This document shows, in pieces, positions 10,283 to 21,007 of a DNA stretch of 64,000 nt (within the stretch, counting starts at the first letter, position 1; every line of letters starts with the position of its first letter). The notes below the pieces were generated by a model. The model made no database searches. It worked only from the letters and a program-made list of their open reading frames with translations, and had not been told where the DNA came from. This stretch comes from Pycnopodia helianthoides (lineage: Eukaryota; Echinodermata; Asteroidea; Forcipulatida; Asteriidae): contig CM063244.1 in the NCBI GenBank assembly GCA_032158295.1, positions 27,006,930 through 27,070,929 on the forward strand, written 5' to 3'. The position numbers and the translations under genes are program-made.

Positions 10283-11340
10283 CTGTGTGAATCAAACAAT
10301 TCCATCAATTTGAAAAAAGAAGACAACTTTAGATAACATTTTACAAATACAGATTTTCTTAAAGATGTTTAAAGATCTTCATCATTAAAGATTTTTGAAT
10401 GAAAATTCTATTAGGAATACTTTATATCTCTGCATCAGTGCAACAACAGCGTATCTTGATTGCACAATGTCATATCCTGCACGAAATGCTCCCTGCAAAA
10501 ACATATACTGGTTTTGTACGTACATCCGGATTATTTAAAGCAAGATACAATCATTTTAAGCGAAATATATGTTTTTCCACTTTCTAAACTCACGTGTAAC
10601 GTAAATACTATTTTAAAAGATACAATGCTTTTGCACTGGCACGCCAATATCATGCTTTCAATGTGTGATATTATTAAAGTAAAAGACATTTTAAAAACCA
10701 TCAATATTTCTCGTCTTTCAGTGAAATAAAAAATAGCGAACTGACAATCAAAAAATACTTATTCTACTTTCTGAACTGAAGGACCAAGCGAGTAAGTGTA
10801 AAACTGCCCTGTTGGCTTTTTGTATTTCAACCAAGCAGATTCATTAAAAGAGGCAAAAAATGAGTTACCCCAGAGAAACAATTTTTTTTAAAGGAAGGGG
10901 GGAAAAAGGGAGAGGGGGAGGGAAGTCAATCTGTGAGGTCCAAAATGTTCTACCATGAATTTCTAATTTTATTTTATTTTTTTACACTCCTTGTAATGTT
11001 AATGGTAAGTTTGTTACGTTTCAAAATTTAACTGCCGATTGCTGTTCGAAAAAAATTCACATTAAATATCAATATACAGTCGAGTTTGTTTATTTTCAAA
11101 TAAAGGAAAACATGGAGCAATACCTTGAATACAAACCACTATAAGAATGATAAAAAATCAACTGGTACAAAAGTCATTTTACAAACCATATCAAAAGGAC
11201 ATCAACGAACGTAAGAAATCAACGATTTGGGGGAAATAGTTTCAGTCTGGCGACAGACATGTAAGTACATTTTCTTGTCCATCCTCCTCTACGCAATACA
11301 AGATTAACCCGACCGACCAATTAAAGGATGGCGCCACTTC

Positions 11341-11780
11341 TAAAGCAGAGTTGGGGACTGGAGTCTGAGACTAAGACTTGAGTCGCACTTGAATCCCATC
11401 TTTCAGAGTCTTGGGACTTGCCTTGAGAGACTTCAGACTTGAGCTCAATGGCTTGTTGACAGTGAACACTCGGAAGTGAACACCGCCTTAGTTTTCTTCT
11501 TTTTTTAAATATCTTAAATTTTACTTGAAAATTGACTCGAGACTAAAATATTTCTGTTTTTTCTTAAGTTCTCCAAAGTATACACTATTTTTTCACTTGT
11601 CGAAAAAGTGACTTAAAAAAACTGAACTTATCAATCAGTTCAGAATATAATGATTAAGGACATGCTTTTAGGCTTGTATTTTTAAAAGTGTATTTGAATG
11701 ACACTATGAAGACTAGAGACTTGATCCCAAAGATTTGGGACTTGACACTAACTGCTAGACTTGACGAGAACTCTGCTTTA
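11341..11780. mobile_element. Foldback element ending at a plexin splice donor
   Basis: Left end TAAAGCAGAGTT and right end AACTCTGCTTTA are perfect 12-bp inverted repeats about 440 bp apart. The interior repeats GACTTGAG-like words in both halves (for example AGTCTGAGACTAAGACTTGA and GACTAGAGACTTGATCCC), so both arms pair. No coding capacity. The right end lies 6 nt inside the intron that begins after plexin exon c9 at 11787. The DNA between 10283 and 11340 shows nothing else. Confidence 0.7.
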
Positions 11781-11786
11781 AAGTAC

Positions 11787-11882
11787 CTTCTTTGCCGTGC
11801 ATTTGATGGCATTATCTCCCGTCTTTGTGGCCGGCGTTGTGATCTCTCTGCCTTCATACCTCAAGACGCACTCGTACCCATC
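11787..11882 (-). CDS. Plexin exon c9: IPT-like linker after PSI2
   Basis: 96 bp, phase 0 at both ends (acceptor TATTACAG, donor AAGAAG|GTACTT). Encodes DGYECVLRYEGREITTPATK then AIKCTAKK. The G-Y-E-C and I-x-C pair corresponds to the region between PSI2 and PSI3 in plexins. Its donor is weak after the GT, and the following intron bases belong to a transposable element from +7 on. Confidence 0.92.
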
Positions 11883-12186
11883 CTGTAATAAACAAAATAT
11901 GGTATCGTCATCAGGTAAAAAAAAAACCAGGCATTAAGAGTTTAAGCCATGGCGGGTTCGTTTCTTGGGCACGGCGTCCGGATGAGGAGAGCAGATGTAG
12001 TTAATGAGACAGAGAAGTACAGGGAGGTAAACATCATCTTTAGAACTAATTCTGGTTGCTGATAGAATATAACAAAAAACTCAGCATAGAAAAAGGTCTG
12101 TCGATGCATTTATACTTTCAGACCTTGAACTTGGTTCATACGGAAATAAAATTGTTCTTACCCAAACAAAAGACATCTTTTCGGAA

Positions 12187-12433
12187 CAGGGCCCAATTTC
12201 ATGGAGCTGCTTAAGCAAAAAATTTGCTTAAGCACGAAAATAGCTTGCTTATTTTACACATGTTACTGGCCAAAATTCCATGCCTTATACATTGCTTGTG
12301 ACTGGTATTAGCTGTTGTTTACTTGGCATAACAATTGAGTGTAGTCTTGGCCGGTAGTCTGATTTTACTAAGCAAGGATTTTTTTGCTTAAGCAAAATTT
12401 TGTGCTTAAGCAGCTCCATGAAATTGGGCCCAG
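12187..12433. mobile_element. hAT-like MITE (CAGGGCCCAATTTC family), best copy
   Basis: 247 bp foldback with ends CAGGGCCCAATTTCATGGAG and CTCCATGAAATTGGGCCCAG. The arms extend through GCTGCTTAAGCA on both sides. Flanks ATCTTTTC and ATCTTTAT hint at a decayed 8-bp target duplication, though extra bases on the left make this unsure. Ends fit the hAT pattern CAGGG. Related copies lie at 19497, 20244, 22702, 45069 and 47884. It contains the open frames around 12384-12679, which are therefore not genes. Confidence 0.8.
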
Positions 12434-13623
12434 ATCTTTATTCAATGTTGATAAACGCTTTTTTTTTTTTGCATTTTGTAAAAACATGAATTCTGTACTT
12501 GAAAACCAATTTAGTGGAAACAATGAACAAAAGAGAGAACTGACTTTTGCGAAGTTCAAGGCTTCTTTTTCGCAGTACATTACTGTACATTTTGCAAACT
12601 TATTGATTTTCATCAGCTGTGCTTTTCCCAGAAAAATAATCAATGTGCTACACATGTTATTAATTCGCACAGCAGGCACAAGTTCACATTATTACAAATC
12701 AATCCATGTTCTATCTACATGTAGATCAAGTATCCAGTGGTCATTAAAACAACAATTCACTTCGGAGGACAAAGAATAACCTGTCATCCAATACTTTCAA
12801 GGATTTTTAACAGCAAAGTTTACAACACTTTTTTCAGAAAGCGTCAATGCCACTCATGCGTGTGAATATTTAAGCCAGCTGCAATGTCATTTTTAATGAC
12901 TTCCCATTCACATGAAATTCCTTGCCCAAACACCAAAGCCAGGAAAAAAACCAAACCACATTTCCTGACCATTGTCTAAATGAGCCGGATTCATATTCGA
13001 GGGTACCATCAAAACAGAGATCAAAACTTGTTTTGGTTACACTTGTCATTACTCTTTGGATAGTGAGAAGGAATTTAATCTCAAATATCGCCAGTATTTT
13101 CTCAACAAGTGCAGGAAATGAACCTGCCTAAATAGCTTAATAACACAAACACCGGGGAAAAAGTGGTCTTAAGTATGTAAACAAAACTTCTGTATTATAT
13201 AAAATTACTAGATAGCTAATGTTTTAAAAAAAACATAAGTTTAAAAACAAATACAGAAAATAGAGGGGTGCTCTTGAAATGTTGACTTTTGTGAATATAA
13301 ACTATGAGTCAATCGGTTATTTATACATTGAAAAGTCATTATTCGGGTGTAGGGTCTTGAACAATGGTCTCTGTTTAACCTAGAAAATGTTGACAAATCT
13401 GGACGATCCCCCCACTCCCCCCAAAGGCAGTGGAGAAATAAATACTGCCGCTTATTCACATTTTATTGAGGGGAAAAAAAGGGACTGCCTGGGACAGGGG
13501 TGTTTCTTTGCTTAGCAGAAAGAGGATTGATCCGGCACCAAGTTTCCTCAGCCACCGGTGAATATAAACATACAAGTATTCTTCGATGGGTAGTTCTATA
13601 CAATTTCTTTTTGTGAAGTAGAC

Positions 13624-14018
13624 TTAAAGGCACAGTACACGTTTGGTAATGACTCTGAAAATTAATGGCAATAAAAACTTACTTGGTAAGAAGTACAGCA
13701 GCGTTGGGTAGTATAATGAATTTTGAGAAACTTGTTAACTTCGAAGTACTACGGTTATGGAAAATATATCACTTTTTATTCCCCAAAATTTGAATCTGAG
13801 AACGTTTCTATCAGAAACACTTCTCAGACTGTGTATTCCAATGTGGAGAATATTCTTCCTGCGTGGAAATATTCGCTCCGGTTTTTTCGGTGATATCTCA
13901 AAACCGCGACCTTTTGAAGTGAAATTTTCACAGGTTAGTTTTATTGTATGTATCTACATTTATATATGATTAACACAATCAGTAGGCTTCAACTACCAAA
14001 CGTGTACTGTGCCTTTAA
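13624..14018. mobile_element. TTAA-flanked MITE, copy A
   Basis: About 395 bp, bounded by TTAA on both sides, with long inverted ends AAAGGCACAGTACACGTTTG and CAAACGTGTACTGTGCCTTT. TTAA target duplications are the hallmark of piggyBac-type transposition. The interior (CCCAAAATTTGAATCTGAGA) is shared with the copy at 55539-55914. No transposase, so non-autonomous. It ends 49 nt from the donor of plexin exon c8. Confidence 0.85.
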
Positions 14019-14066
14019 GGAGACTTAAAGGGACTCGCAAATCCTGACGTACTAAGCTTACCTCAC

Positions 14067-14186
14067 AGGAAGTTGGTAGGCATTCAGACTAAACTCGCTG
14101 GTCTCACTGGCAGGGATAAGAACTTCCACACCACTGCCAAGCTCAATCCTCGGGCAAAACTCCTTACCTGATTTCATAGTGTTTCC
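14067..14186 (-). CDS. Plexin exon c8: linker directly after PSI2
   Basis: 120 bp, phase 0 at both ends (acceptor CATTATAG, donor CTTCCT|GTGAGG). Encodes GNTMKSGKEFCPRIELGSGV then SETSEFSLNAYQLP, matching the CP-x-I segment after plexin PSI2. The stronger-looking donor two codons later (GTGAG|GTAAGC) would put a stop in c9, so GTGAGG is chosen: AYQLP|DGYECV is in frame. As a 40-codon symmetric exon it could be skipped without a frameshift. It is tightly bracketed by two TTAA elements. Confidence 0.9.
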
Positions 14187-14221
14187 CTATAATGAATTCA
14201 ATGAAAACCAAAAGTCACAGT

Positions 14222-14577
14222 TTAAAGCACACCTATAGCATTGGTAATTGTCAAAGACCAGTATCTGCTCTTTATGTGACCCAACATATACATGAAATAA
14301 CAAACTTGTGAAAGTTTAAGCTCAACCGGTCATCAGAGTCACGAGAAATTAGTGAAAAACCCCATTGCATGTTTTCACTGTTTTCAAACATCGGGTTTTG
14401 GACAGGCGAGATAAAAACCAATTGTTTTACACATTGCTTAAAAACTACAGCATTTTCAAGCAAAACTATTTCAAGGGAAGTTTTCCACCATGACTATCTT
14501 TCTACCATGTAAGGTATGTGCAAATCTGTGAACATTTATATTTTCAATCTTACCAATGCTGTGTGCACACCCTTTAA
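14222..14577. mobile_element. TTAA-flanked MITE, copy B
   Basis: About 356 bp between TTAA duplications. Ends AAAGCACACCTATAGCATTG and CAATGCTGTGTGCACACCCT are imperfect inverse complements. The interior, including ACATATACATGAAATAACAA and ATCGGGTTTTGGAC, is the reverse complement of the element at 35004-35358. It starts 36 nt upstream of the acceptor of plexin exon c8. The open frame at 14272-14463 is element sequence. Confidence 0.85.
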
Positions 14578-15166
14578 AGATACTACATCCGATTTTTGGC
14601 CGGTTCGACCCCAACATTTAGATTCTTATTGATTTGAGAAAGTTATGAGCTTTCATTTAAGAAATTTAAGGAAAAGATCTGCCAATGAAAAGTGGTAGGT
14701 AATTACTAAAAAATGAATCATTGTTGGGCTCCCAACATTATCGCATGATGTCCGTTAGCCATGAATAAATAGTTGTGCGCATGTTACATGTATTTTGCGC
14801 ATGTGCGAAAGCTTTTGTATGTTTACAGTTTTGAAACAGCATCATCTGTCTAAATGCGTTCAGAGGAAACCTTTTTTTTAGCGACAGTCATTCCACGAAC
14901 TCTGAAGAACAATTTAATTCATTCATTGATTTGCCGAAACTCTGTCTGTGAAATGAAGTCATATTCTCTTTAAACAGTGGGAAGAGTATCTTTTCCTGTG
15001 AACTTCCTCAAATTTAAAACATCTGAATTTAATTTCACCTTTTTCTTTCAGTATTCTGAAGCTGTCACAGCTTGGTTATTCTGAAACATTTAAAGGTTTT
15101 GCTCTAAAAAGTTTCAAGGTTGGTACTGAAACTTTCAGGGGTTGGTGATTTAACTTTCACAAATTT

Positions 15167-15479
15167 AGACTTGCATGAAGTCTGGTACCATGCATTCTTT
15201 GGTCACAAGTGAATGCTCAATTTGAATTCTTCAGACTACACTAACTCCAATGTTGCTATGTCACATGACTCGGGGCAAAAATTTTGCAGTGCAACCTCTA
15301 GATCACATAAAAATTGTATCCTTGTGCCACACATTTCCTTGAGAATTGCATACAGGTGTTTGTCGCCTCTTGTTAGCTTGCCCCAAACCATAGCAACACT
15401 GGATATAGTCTGAGGAATTCAAATTGAGCATTCACTTGCGACTGAACAAGCCAGTGTACCAGACGTCTCATTCAAGTCT
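15167..15479. mobile_element. Long foldback element, about 313 bp
   Basis: Left arm from AGACTTGCATGAAGTCTGGT through AAGTGAATGCTCAATTTGAA, and right arm TTCAAATTGAGCATTCACTT through ATTCAAGTCT, are inverse complements over about 90 bp with some mismatches. Flanks TTTCACAAATT and TTTCACACAATT may be an imperfect target duplication. No coding capacity; the open frame at 15213-15413 lies inside it. The rest of the intron (14578-15986) is plain AT-rich DNA. Confidence 0.75.
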
Positions 15480-15986
15480 TTCACACAATTGGCACATTGT
15501 TTCAAATAAAATCTGACACAAAGCAAACATCCTTGTTATTAAAGTGGTACACTCTACTTTTGTCATGACCAAGATAAACACAGATTGTAGCAAAGATACA
15601 TCTGCAAATGACATTACTTGTTATGAACTTGTACATTCTTTCAAAGGAAAATTATGTAAATATTATCTTTTTTAATCCAGAACCCTTTTCATCTAGCCAT
15701 ACTATGATAACTTCAAACAAAAATCATACTATAAGGGAAAACACAACAATCGTTATAAGATTATTTCCCACAACATAAACGTAGCCAAAGAAAACTTAAT
15801 AAAAACCAGCCGATCAAATATTCTTCTGTGGCATTTAATCTAAAAGATGCAATTTCAAATTTAAAGTTACATTTTTTCTCAATTTTCAAATTTCAAATCA
15901 ATCTCAAACTTTTAATGAAAAAGAATTCTGATGATGAAACTACGGTAATTTCATTATATTTTTTCAACAACCAATCATTAATTCAC

Positions 15987-16195
15987 CTCCCGATATCCAA
16001 CAACACCACTTGCGTTGCAGCTGCTGGCATCGCCCATACACCAGTTCTCATTGACACACCAGTTACACACGAACGCATTGTCTACACATTTGGAACAGCT
16101 ATCAAATGCGCTACAGTTGTACAGGTCAAAGGTTGTGTTAACGATGAGCTTATCAGTCTTCATGTATCGGATGGACAGCGGTATGGAAAAAAAGC
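15987..16195 (-). CDS. Plexin exon c7: PSI2 domain
   Basis: 209 bp; two bases complete the glycine codon from c6, and the exon ends in phase 0 (acceptor ATTGCCAG, donor CGGGAG|GTGAAT). Encodes the strand SIPLSIRYMKTDKLIVNTTF, then DLYNCSAFDSCSKCVDNAFV and CNWCVNENWC, a PSI module with the C-x-W-C core. In class A plexins this strand-plus-PSI2 unit follows the same linker. Confidence 0.95.
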
Positions 16196-16510
16196 CTGGC
16201 AATTAAATACAAAATTAGATTATGAGGGTAGTTAAGTAGTTTAGCTGTTTGGGGGTCGTACAAAGTGAAGCAGACAGCACTATTTTCAAAAGATCGTCTG
16301 TTCAATCCAAGTTTCATATGAACATCAATAATTTTATGGTTTTTTCCGTCCTTATTCAATCTATTCTAAATTACATTTGGTATACAGGGTCCTTTGAGGA
16401 TAGCGGTTGCTTTACTAATATGGTCTACTCTATCTGAACAAAACTGCGACTAATTAACAAACAGGGTGTGAAAGTAATGCAATCTTGGGAGGTTTGCAGT
16501 ATGAGTGCTG

Positions 16511-17136
16511 TTGCTTTAGGATTACATACAGTACCTTGTTGAGACAACTGCTTTAAGATTACATACAGTACCTTGTTGAGGCACCTGCTTTAAGATTACA
16601 TACAGTACCTTGTTGAGGCAACTGCTTTAAGATTACATACAGTGCCTTGTTGAGGCAACTGCTTTAAGATTACATGATACAGTGCCTTGTTGAGGCAACT
16701 GCTTTAAGATTACATACAGTGCCTTGTTGAGGCAACTGCTTTAAGATTACATGATACAGTACCTTGTTGAGGCAACTGCTTTAAGATTACATGATACAGT
16801 GCCTTGTTGAGGCACCTGCTTTAAGATTACATACAGTACCTTGTTGAGGCAACTGCTTTAAGATTACATACAGTGCCTTGTTGAGGCAACTGCTTTAAGA
16901 TTACATGATACAGTGCCTTGTTGAGGCAACTGCTTTAAGATTACATGATACAGTACCTTGTTGAGGCAACTGCTTTAAGATTACATGATACAGTGCCTTG
17001 TTGAGGCACCTGCTTTAAGATTACATACAGTGCCTTGTTGAGGCAACTGCTTTAAGATTATATACAGTGCCTTGGTGAGGCAACTGCTTTAAGATTACAT
17101 GATACAGTGCCTCGTTGACGCAGCTGTACATTAGAG
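16511..17136. repeat. Minisatellite of 16 units, 37 or 40 bp, copied from a splice junction
   Basis: Units read GATTACATACAGTRCCTTGT then TGAGGCAACTGCTTTAA; about half carry an extra GAT after ACAT (40 bp instead of 37). R is A in units 1, 2, 3, 7, 9 and 12. A CACCTGC variant recurs in units 2, 8 and 13, suggesting higher-order expansion by blocks of 5-6 units. The unit is homologous to 17217-17260, the end of exon c6 with its splice donor. Lies in the c6-c7 intron about 100 bp past that donor. Confidence 0.95.
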
Positions 17137-17158
17137 ACTTGAATTAATCAGAAAAGTC

Positions 17159-17213
17159 ATTTGTCTTGTTGTTGGTGTTGTTGTTGTTGTTGTTATTGTT
17201 GTGTTGTTGCTTC
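17159..17213. repeat. (TTG)n microsatellite
   Basis: TTGTTGTTG run with a few interruptions, filling the space between the minisatellite and the splice donor of exon c6. Confidence 0.9.
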
Positions 17214-17231
17214 TAGATTACATACTCGTAC

Positions 17232-17409
17232 CTTGATCAAACAGCTGTACATTGCTTGTACCAGGGGATTGGCAAAAGACTGTGGAATTCCCATTGCTTT
17301 TAGTCAGACTGGCATTCAGAGGCGTTGAGCCAAGATCTTCAAAGACACACTCATAGGAAGAATTCAAGCTGCTGTGGAGTACCGGAAGACTTGTCACCTG
17401 GATCTCAAG
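17232..17409 (-). CDS. Plexin exon c6: IPT-like linker between PSI1 and PSI2
   Basis: 178 bp, phase 0 to 1 (acceptor TTTGTCACAG, donor GATCAAG|GTACGA). Encodes LEIQVTSLPVLHSSLNSSYE then CVFED, and ends with FCQSPGTSNVQLFDQ. The Y-E-C and F-C-Q-S-P cysteines match the segment between PSI1 and PSI2 of plexins. Several N-S-S/N-x-T sequons. Its last 15 or so coding bases plus the donor are the source of the downstream minisatellite. Confidence 0.94.
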
Positions 17410-17562
17410 CTGTGACAAAGAATAAAGACAGACCATTGATATGATTGAGTTTTATTAGCATGGTAGATCAAAGGAGATGGATGAACACAAAACATCTACC
17501 AATAAACCATTATTCATGGAGTTAGATACAACCTTGGAGGTGATAAACTCTTGTTTGAACTC

Positions 17563-18150
17563 TGCCTCCACCTTAGCCTTGTCCACGGCTCTTTACACAG
17601 GCACCCCGCTTTGAATTCACCAGGTAGCATAACAATACTGGCACGGTACTGCAGTACTTGATACACAGTATATCGTGGGGTCGAAGTATGGTTTTTCAAC
17701 CCCGTATCAAAAACGAAGTCGAAACAGAGCCTTGTTCATACTGTAAAAAGGTCAGATTGTGGGCGGGGTTGCTTTATGCTAATATTTCCCGAAGGTGTAT
17801 GCTCATCGGTTAATGTATAGTGGCAAACACACATCAATATGTCACAACAAGAGTTTATGATTGGACGATTATCCGCCCAGTACAGGAAATGAATATTCAA
17901 TATCCGATTCCAGCATACGTAATTGCGCTGGAATCCCTGCACAATGATAAATAAAAACATAAGCTGCCGCCTACAGAATGAACAAGGCTCTGTTTCAGCT
18001 TCGTCTTTGATACGAGGTTGAAAAACCATACTTCGACCCCACGTTATACTGTATTATATCAAGTACCGCAGCACCGTGCCACTATTGTTATGCTGGTGAG
18101 TTCAAAGCAGGGTGCTTGCATAAAGAGCCTTGGACAAGGCTACCTCCACC
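17563..18150. mobile_element. hAT-like foldback MITE with 8-bp duplication
   Basis: Two inverted arms of about 180 bp (17572-17748 and 17969-18141) flank a unique centre of about 220 bp. Ends TAGCCTTGTCCA and GGACAAGGCTA are inverse complements; TAGCC is close to the hAT end pattern. CCTCCACC occurs immediately outside both ends (17564-17571 and 18142-18149, one extra T on the left), as expected of an 8-bp hAT target duplication. The arms share CATACTTCGACCCCACG and GAACAAGGCTCTGTTTC. No transposase. Confidence 0.8.
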
Positions 18151-18358
18151 ACAGCTTATTCATTTCCTTGTATTGTCAAAACATGCAAATATTCAAATAA
18201 TTCCGTTAAACTACTATAAATGTCCATGCAAACTATAAACTCCAGCAATGGCTCATCTTCAAGTAGTGTCACGTGTTGTGCCTTCTTTACATATGTACAA
18301 ATTTCTAGCAACTTACAATGCATTCGCAAGAATGATTAATACAGGTGATTTCCCGTCG

Positions 18359-18703
18359 TTTCAAGGGTGCGCACATCAGTAAGGTTGAAAACATAAATGT
18401 TTACAGACTTGCACACGGTGGAAATATTCCCTAGAAGAATTTTTGCTTGAAATGCTATGGCTTTTAAAAAAATCGGTAAAACAATTAGTTTTGATGTCGC
18501 GAGTCCCAAAACCCGATGATTTAAAAACAGTGGAAAGATTTAAGTGGTTTAAAAAAAATTTATTAAAAAATCTTGGACTTGAAACTTGAACACTTAGATT
18601 TGAAACTTTGACAGGTTTGTTGTTTCATGTATATGTTGGGTCACATGTAGTGAGGATATTGGTATTTGACAATTACCGATGTTGGCCGTGTGCTCAAACT
18701 TTG
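18359..18703. mobile_element. Degenerate copy of the TTAA MITE family, copy G
   Basis: Aligns with 35004-35358 in the same orientation (for example AAAACATAAATGTTTACAGA, GCTTGAAATGCTATGGCTTT, CATGTATATGTTGGGTCACA), but its ends have drifted and TTAA is not intact. The rest up to 19348 has no recognisable feature. Confidence 0.65.
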
Positions 18704-19348
18704 ATGCAATCGTATTAAAGCGATTTTGGCTCTTCAGTTGAAACTGTCATTCAATGTTACTTTGAGGCATGTGAATTTATAGTAGATCCGTGTAGCAGCA
18801 TATTCAATTAAACTTATTAATGCGTGCAAAATTGGCATTCAATTCATGGCAAGAACAGGTGCTACTAGAGATTTCTGCCAAAAAAAAGCTGCAGTGAATT
18901 TGGATGAATGTTTGAGCAGATTGTTAAATTGAACGGTTATCTTGTTTAATCGTACGATGCAAAAGAACAGTTGCTTTAATACACAAGTCAAGTCAAAAAA
19001 TAATATTCTTGTGATTGGTGCAGTGTACCGGCCACATTTTAAAACCAAGTAGTGTTTATAGATGACCCCCTAAAAAAAATCATCGCTTAAATTGTCAAAT
19101 AATCCCCCCCAAATTTTGCAATCTCTTTCAAGTTTCATCAAGTATGGACTATAAAGAATAGAAGAGCTCATCAACATGACAGGAAACTGTTCATATGTAA
19201 AGAGAAAGTCTGCCGTCAGGAAATATTGGCTTAGCTTTCCCGTCACATTACGGTTGGTTTCCCATGTGAGTTACCACACTATATTACCATTTCAAGAGAT
19301 CCATGGGCAAATTCCTGAGGAAATGAAAATTTCTGCTGAGGGACAACT

Positions 19349-19482
19349 AAGGCCGTGTCCGACTTTGGCTGTGGCTGTTGCTAAGGGTGTTGCTATGGGC
19401 ATCCTATGCTTCAATGCATGTCAACATGGTGTCCAAGGTGCAGCTGCAGCCCTAGCCCCAGTTGCCAATTTGTGCGCAGCCT
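19349..19482. mobile_element. Short foldback MITE (GGCCGTGTCCGA-type ends), copy 2
   Basis: About 134 bp with ends AAGGCCGTGTCCGACTTTGG and GTTGCCAATTTGTGCGCAGC; paired arms through GGCTGTGGCTGTTGCTAAGG and CAGCTGCAGCCCTAGCCCC. The open frame at 19176-19484 ends inside it and is not a gene. Confidence 0.65.
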
Positions 19483-19496
19483 AAAAAACAGAGCTT

Positions 19497-19695
19497 AAAT
19501 GCTTAATTTTATAGAGCTGCTTAAGCAGAAAAAATTTGCTTAAATAATTTTTGCTAAGCAAAAGTAAGCAGGATACCAGTCAGAAATGGTACACAGGAAT
19601 TGGTGTTTTAGCTTGTAACCTTGTTTTGGAAAGCAAAATTTGGTTAATTAAGCTATCTAGTTTTTGGGCTAGAGCGGCTCTATGAAAATGGGCCC
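19497..19695. mobile_element. hAT-like MITE (CAGGGCCC family), diverged copy
   Basis: Shares ATAGAGCTGCTTAAGCAGAA, GCAGGATACCAGTCAGAAAT and an ATGAAAATGGGCCC end with the other copies. Further fragments with GCTAAGCAAAA blocks continue to about 20160. Confidence 0.6.
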
Positions 19696-20243
19696 GTCGG
19701 CAAACAAATTTGCCAGGCAAAGCAAAACCCTTGCTTAGCAAAACAGGTAACAAACCAAAGTGTCACATACTTAACCTTTGGATGACTGGTAGTTAAGCAA
19801 ATGTTTTTCTCAGTGAAGAAATTTGCTCAACAATATTTTCTGCTTCACGGTTTTAAGGAATTGGGAACTTGTTCCAAGCAAAAGTTTTAGAAAATGTAAC
19901 CATTTTGTGACTGGTCTTCTGAAATAAATGAATTTATTAAACAGTTTTTCCGCAAATAAGGTCTATGAAAAAAGATCCATGGGCCGAATTTCAAAAATCT
20001 TAGACAAGAGAAAAAAAATGCCATGAAATTTATTTGCTTGCAAAATAACAGTTAGGCACTAGTTATACCAATGTGAATGGCACAGCATTTTTGCTGCTAT
20101 CCTGTTTCAGCTAAGCAAAATTTTGGATGCTAAGCAAGTCTAGTTGCAGTCGGGCCATTATTCCAGACACTGAAATTTTCTTATCATGCAGGAAAATAAC
20201 TTTGTGTCAGAAACAATCGACATCCTGTTACATGAATAGCTGG

Positions 20244-20403
20244 CTGTGCCCAATTTCATGGAGCTGCTTAATTAAGCAGAAGCAACATTTTCTGCTGAGC
20301 AAAAATGGGCAGGAAACCAGTCACAGATGGTACATGGGGAATGGTATTCCGGCTGGTGACCTTATTCAAATAAGCAAAATTGTCTCTATGAAATTGGGCC
20401 CTG
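20244..20403. mobile_element. hAT-like MITE (CAGGGCCC family), copy 3
   Basis: About 160 bp from CTGTGCCCAATTTCATGGAG to ATGAAATTGGGCCCTGG, with the internal block AGGAAACCAGTCACAGATGG. Imperfect inverted ends and no protein. Confidence 0.75.
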
Positions 20404-21007
20404 GATATGTTTCTTTAAATAGGGAAGGTCTACTCTGCAATCCAGTAATTTCTCTTCTTAGTTCCGCTTGATGAATATTTTGAGAAGACTTGAACCTTTC
20501 AGAGACCATAGCGACTGCGGGCAGCTTGTACAAAGAAAAGATGCCCACAGCCGTTACAAACGGCTGCAAGATTTGACCTACTTCAATTCCACCAATTACG
20601 CCAAAATACATGGACATTTTCTAACAAACCCCATGTCAATGAACTACATTTCTAAAACAAAACAGACTGTCTGTTTCGTACCATTTTTCCAGACAATTTA
20701 CTGTGAAAATTGTGTCAACTAAAAACTAACAATACTAGTCATGTCTGGATGTATGGTGATGATTAATACAAAAATGAATAGTCATTTATTTTTTAAGGTT
20801 TAATCATGGTGAGCAGTCTCATTTTTGCTTTCAGTATGGGAAGCAGTTAAGCAAAAAAATTGTTCCGCTGATTCGGGTTACCAGCTACACTAACATTTAT
20901 AGTATAGAACTTGTCACTGGTTCCCTGCTTATTTGGCTAAGTAAATGCATTTGTTCAGCAACTTCATGAACTGTTGGTTTGTGGTTTCATCCAGGAATCT
21001 AGGTTAC

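Noticed and set aside
12368..12779. Open frames of 103 and 131 residues on both strands
   Set aside because: They start inside the palindromic MITE at 12187-12433 and continue into poly-T-rich DNA with no splice or domain evidence.
14062..14186. Exon c8 ending at the stronger GTAAGC donor
   Set aside because: It leaves two extra bases and creates a stop in c9; the GTGAGG donor gives a continuous frame.
16511..17136. Regular repeats resembling a CRISPR array
   Set aside because: Units are contiguous with no unique spacers, in a eukaryotic intron; it is a minisatellite.
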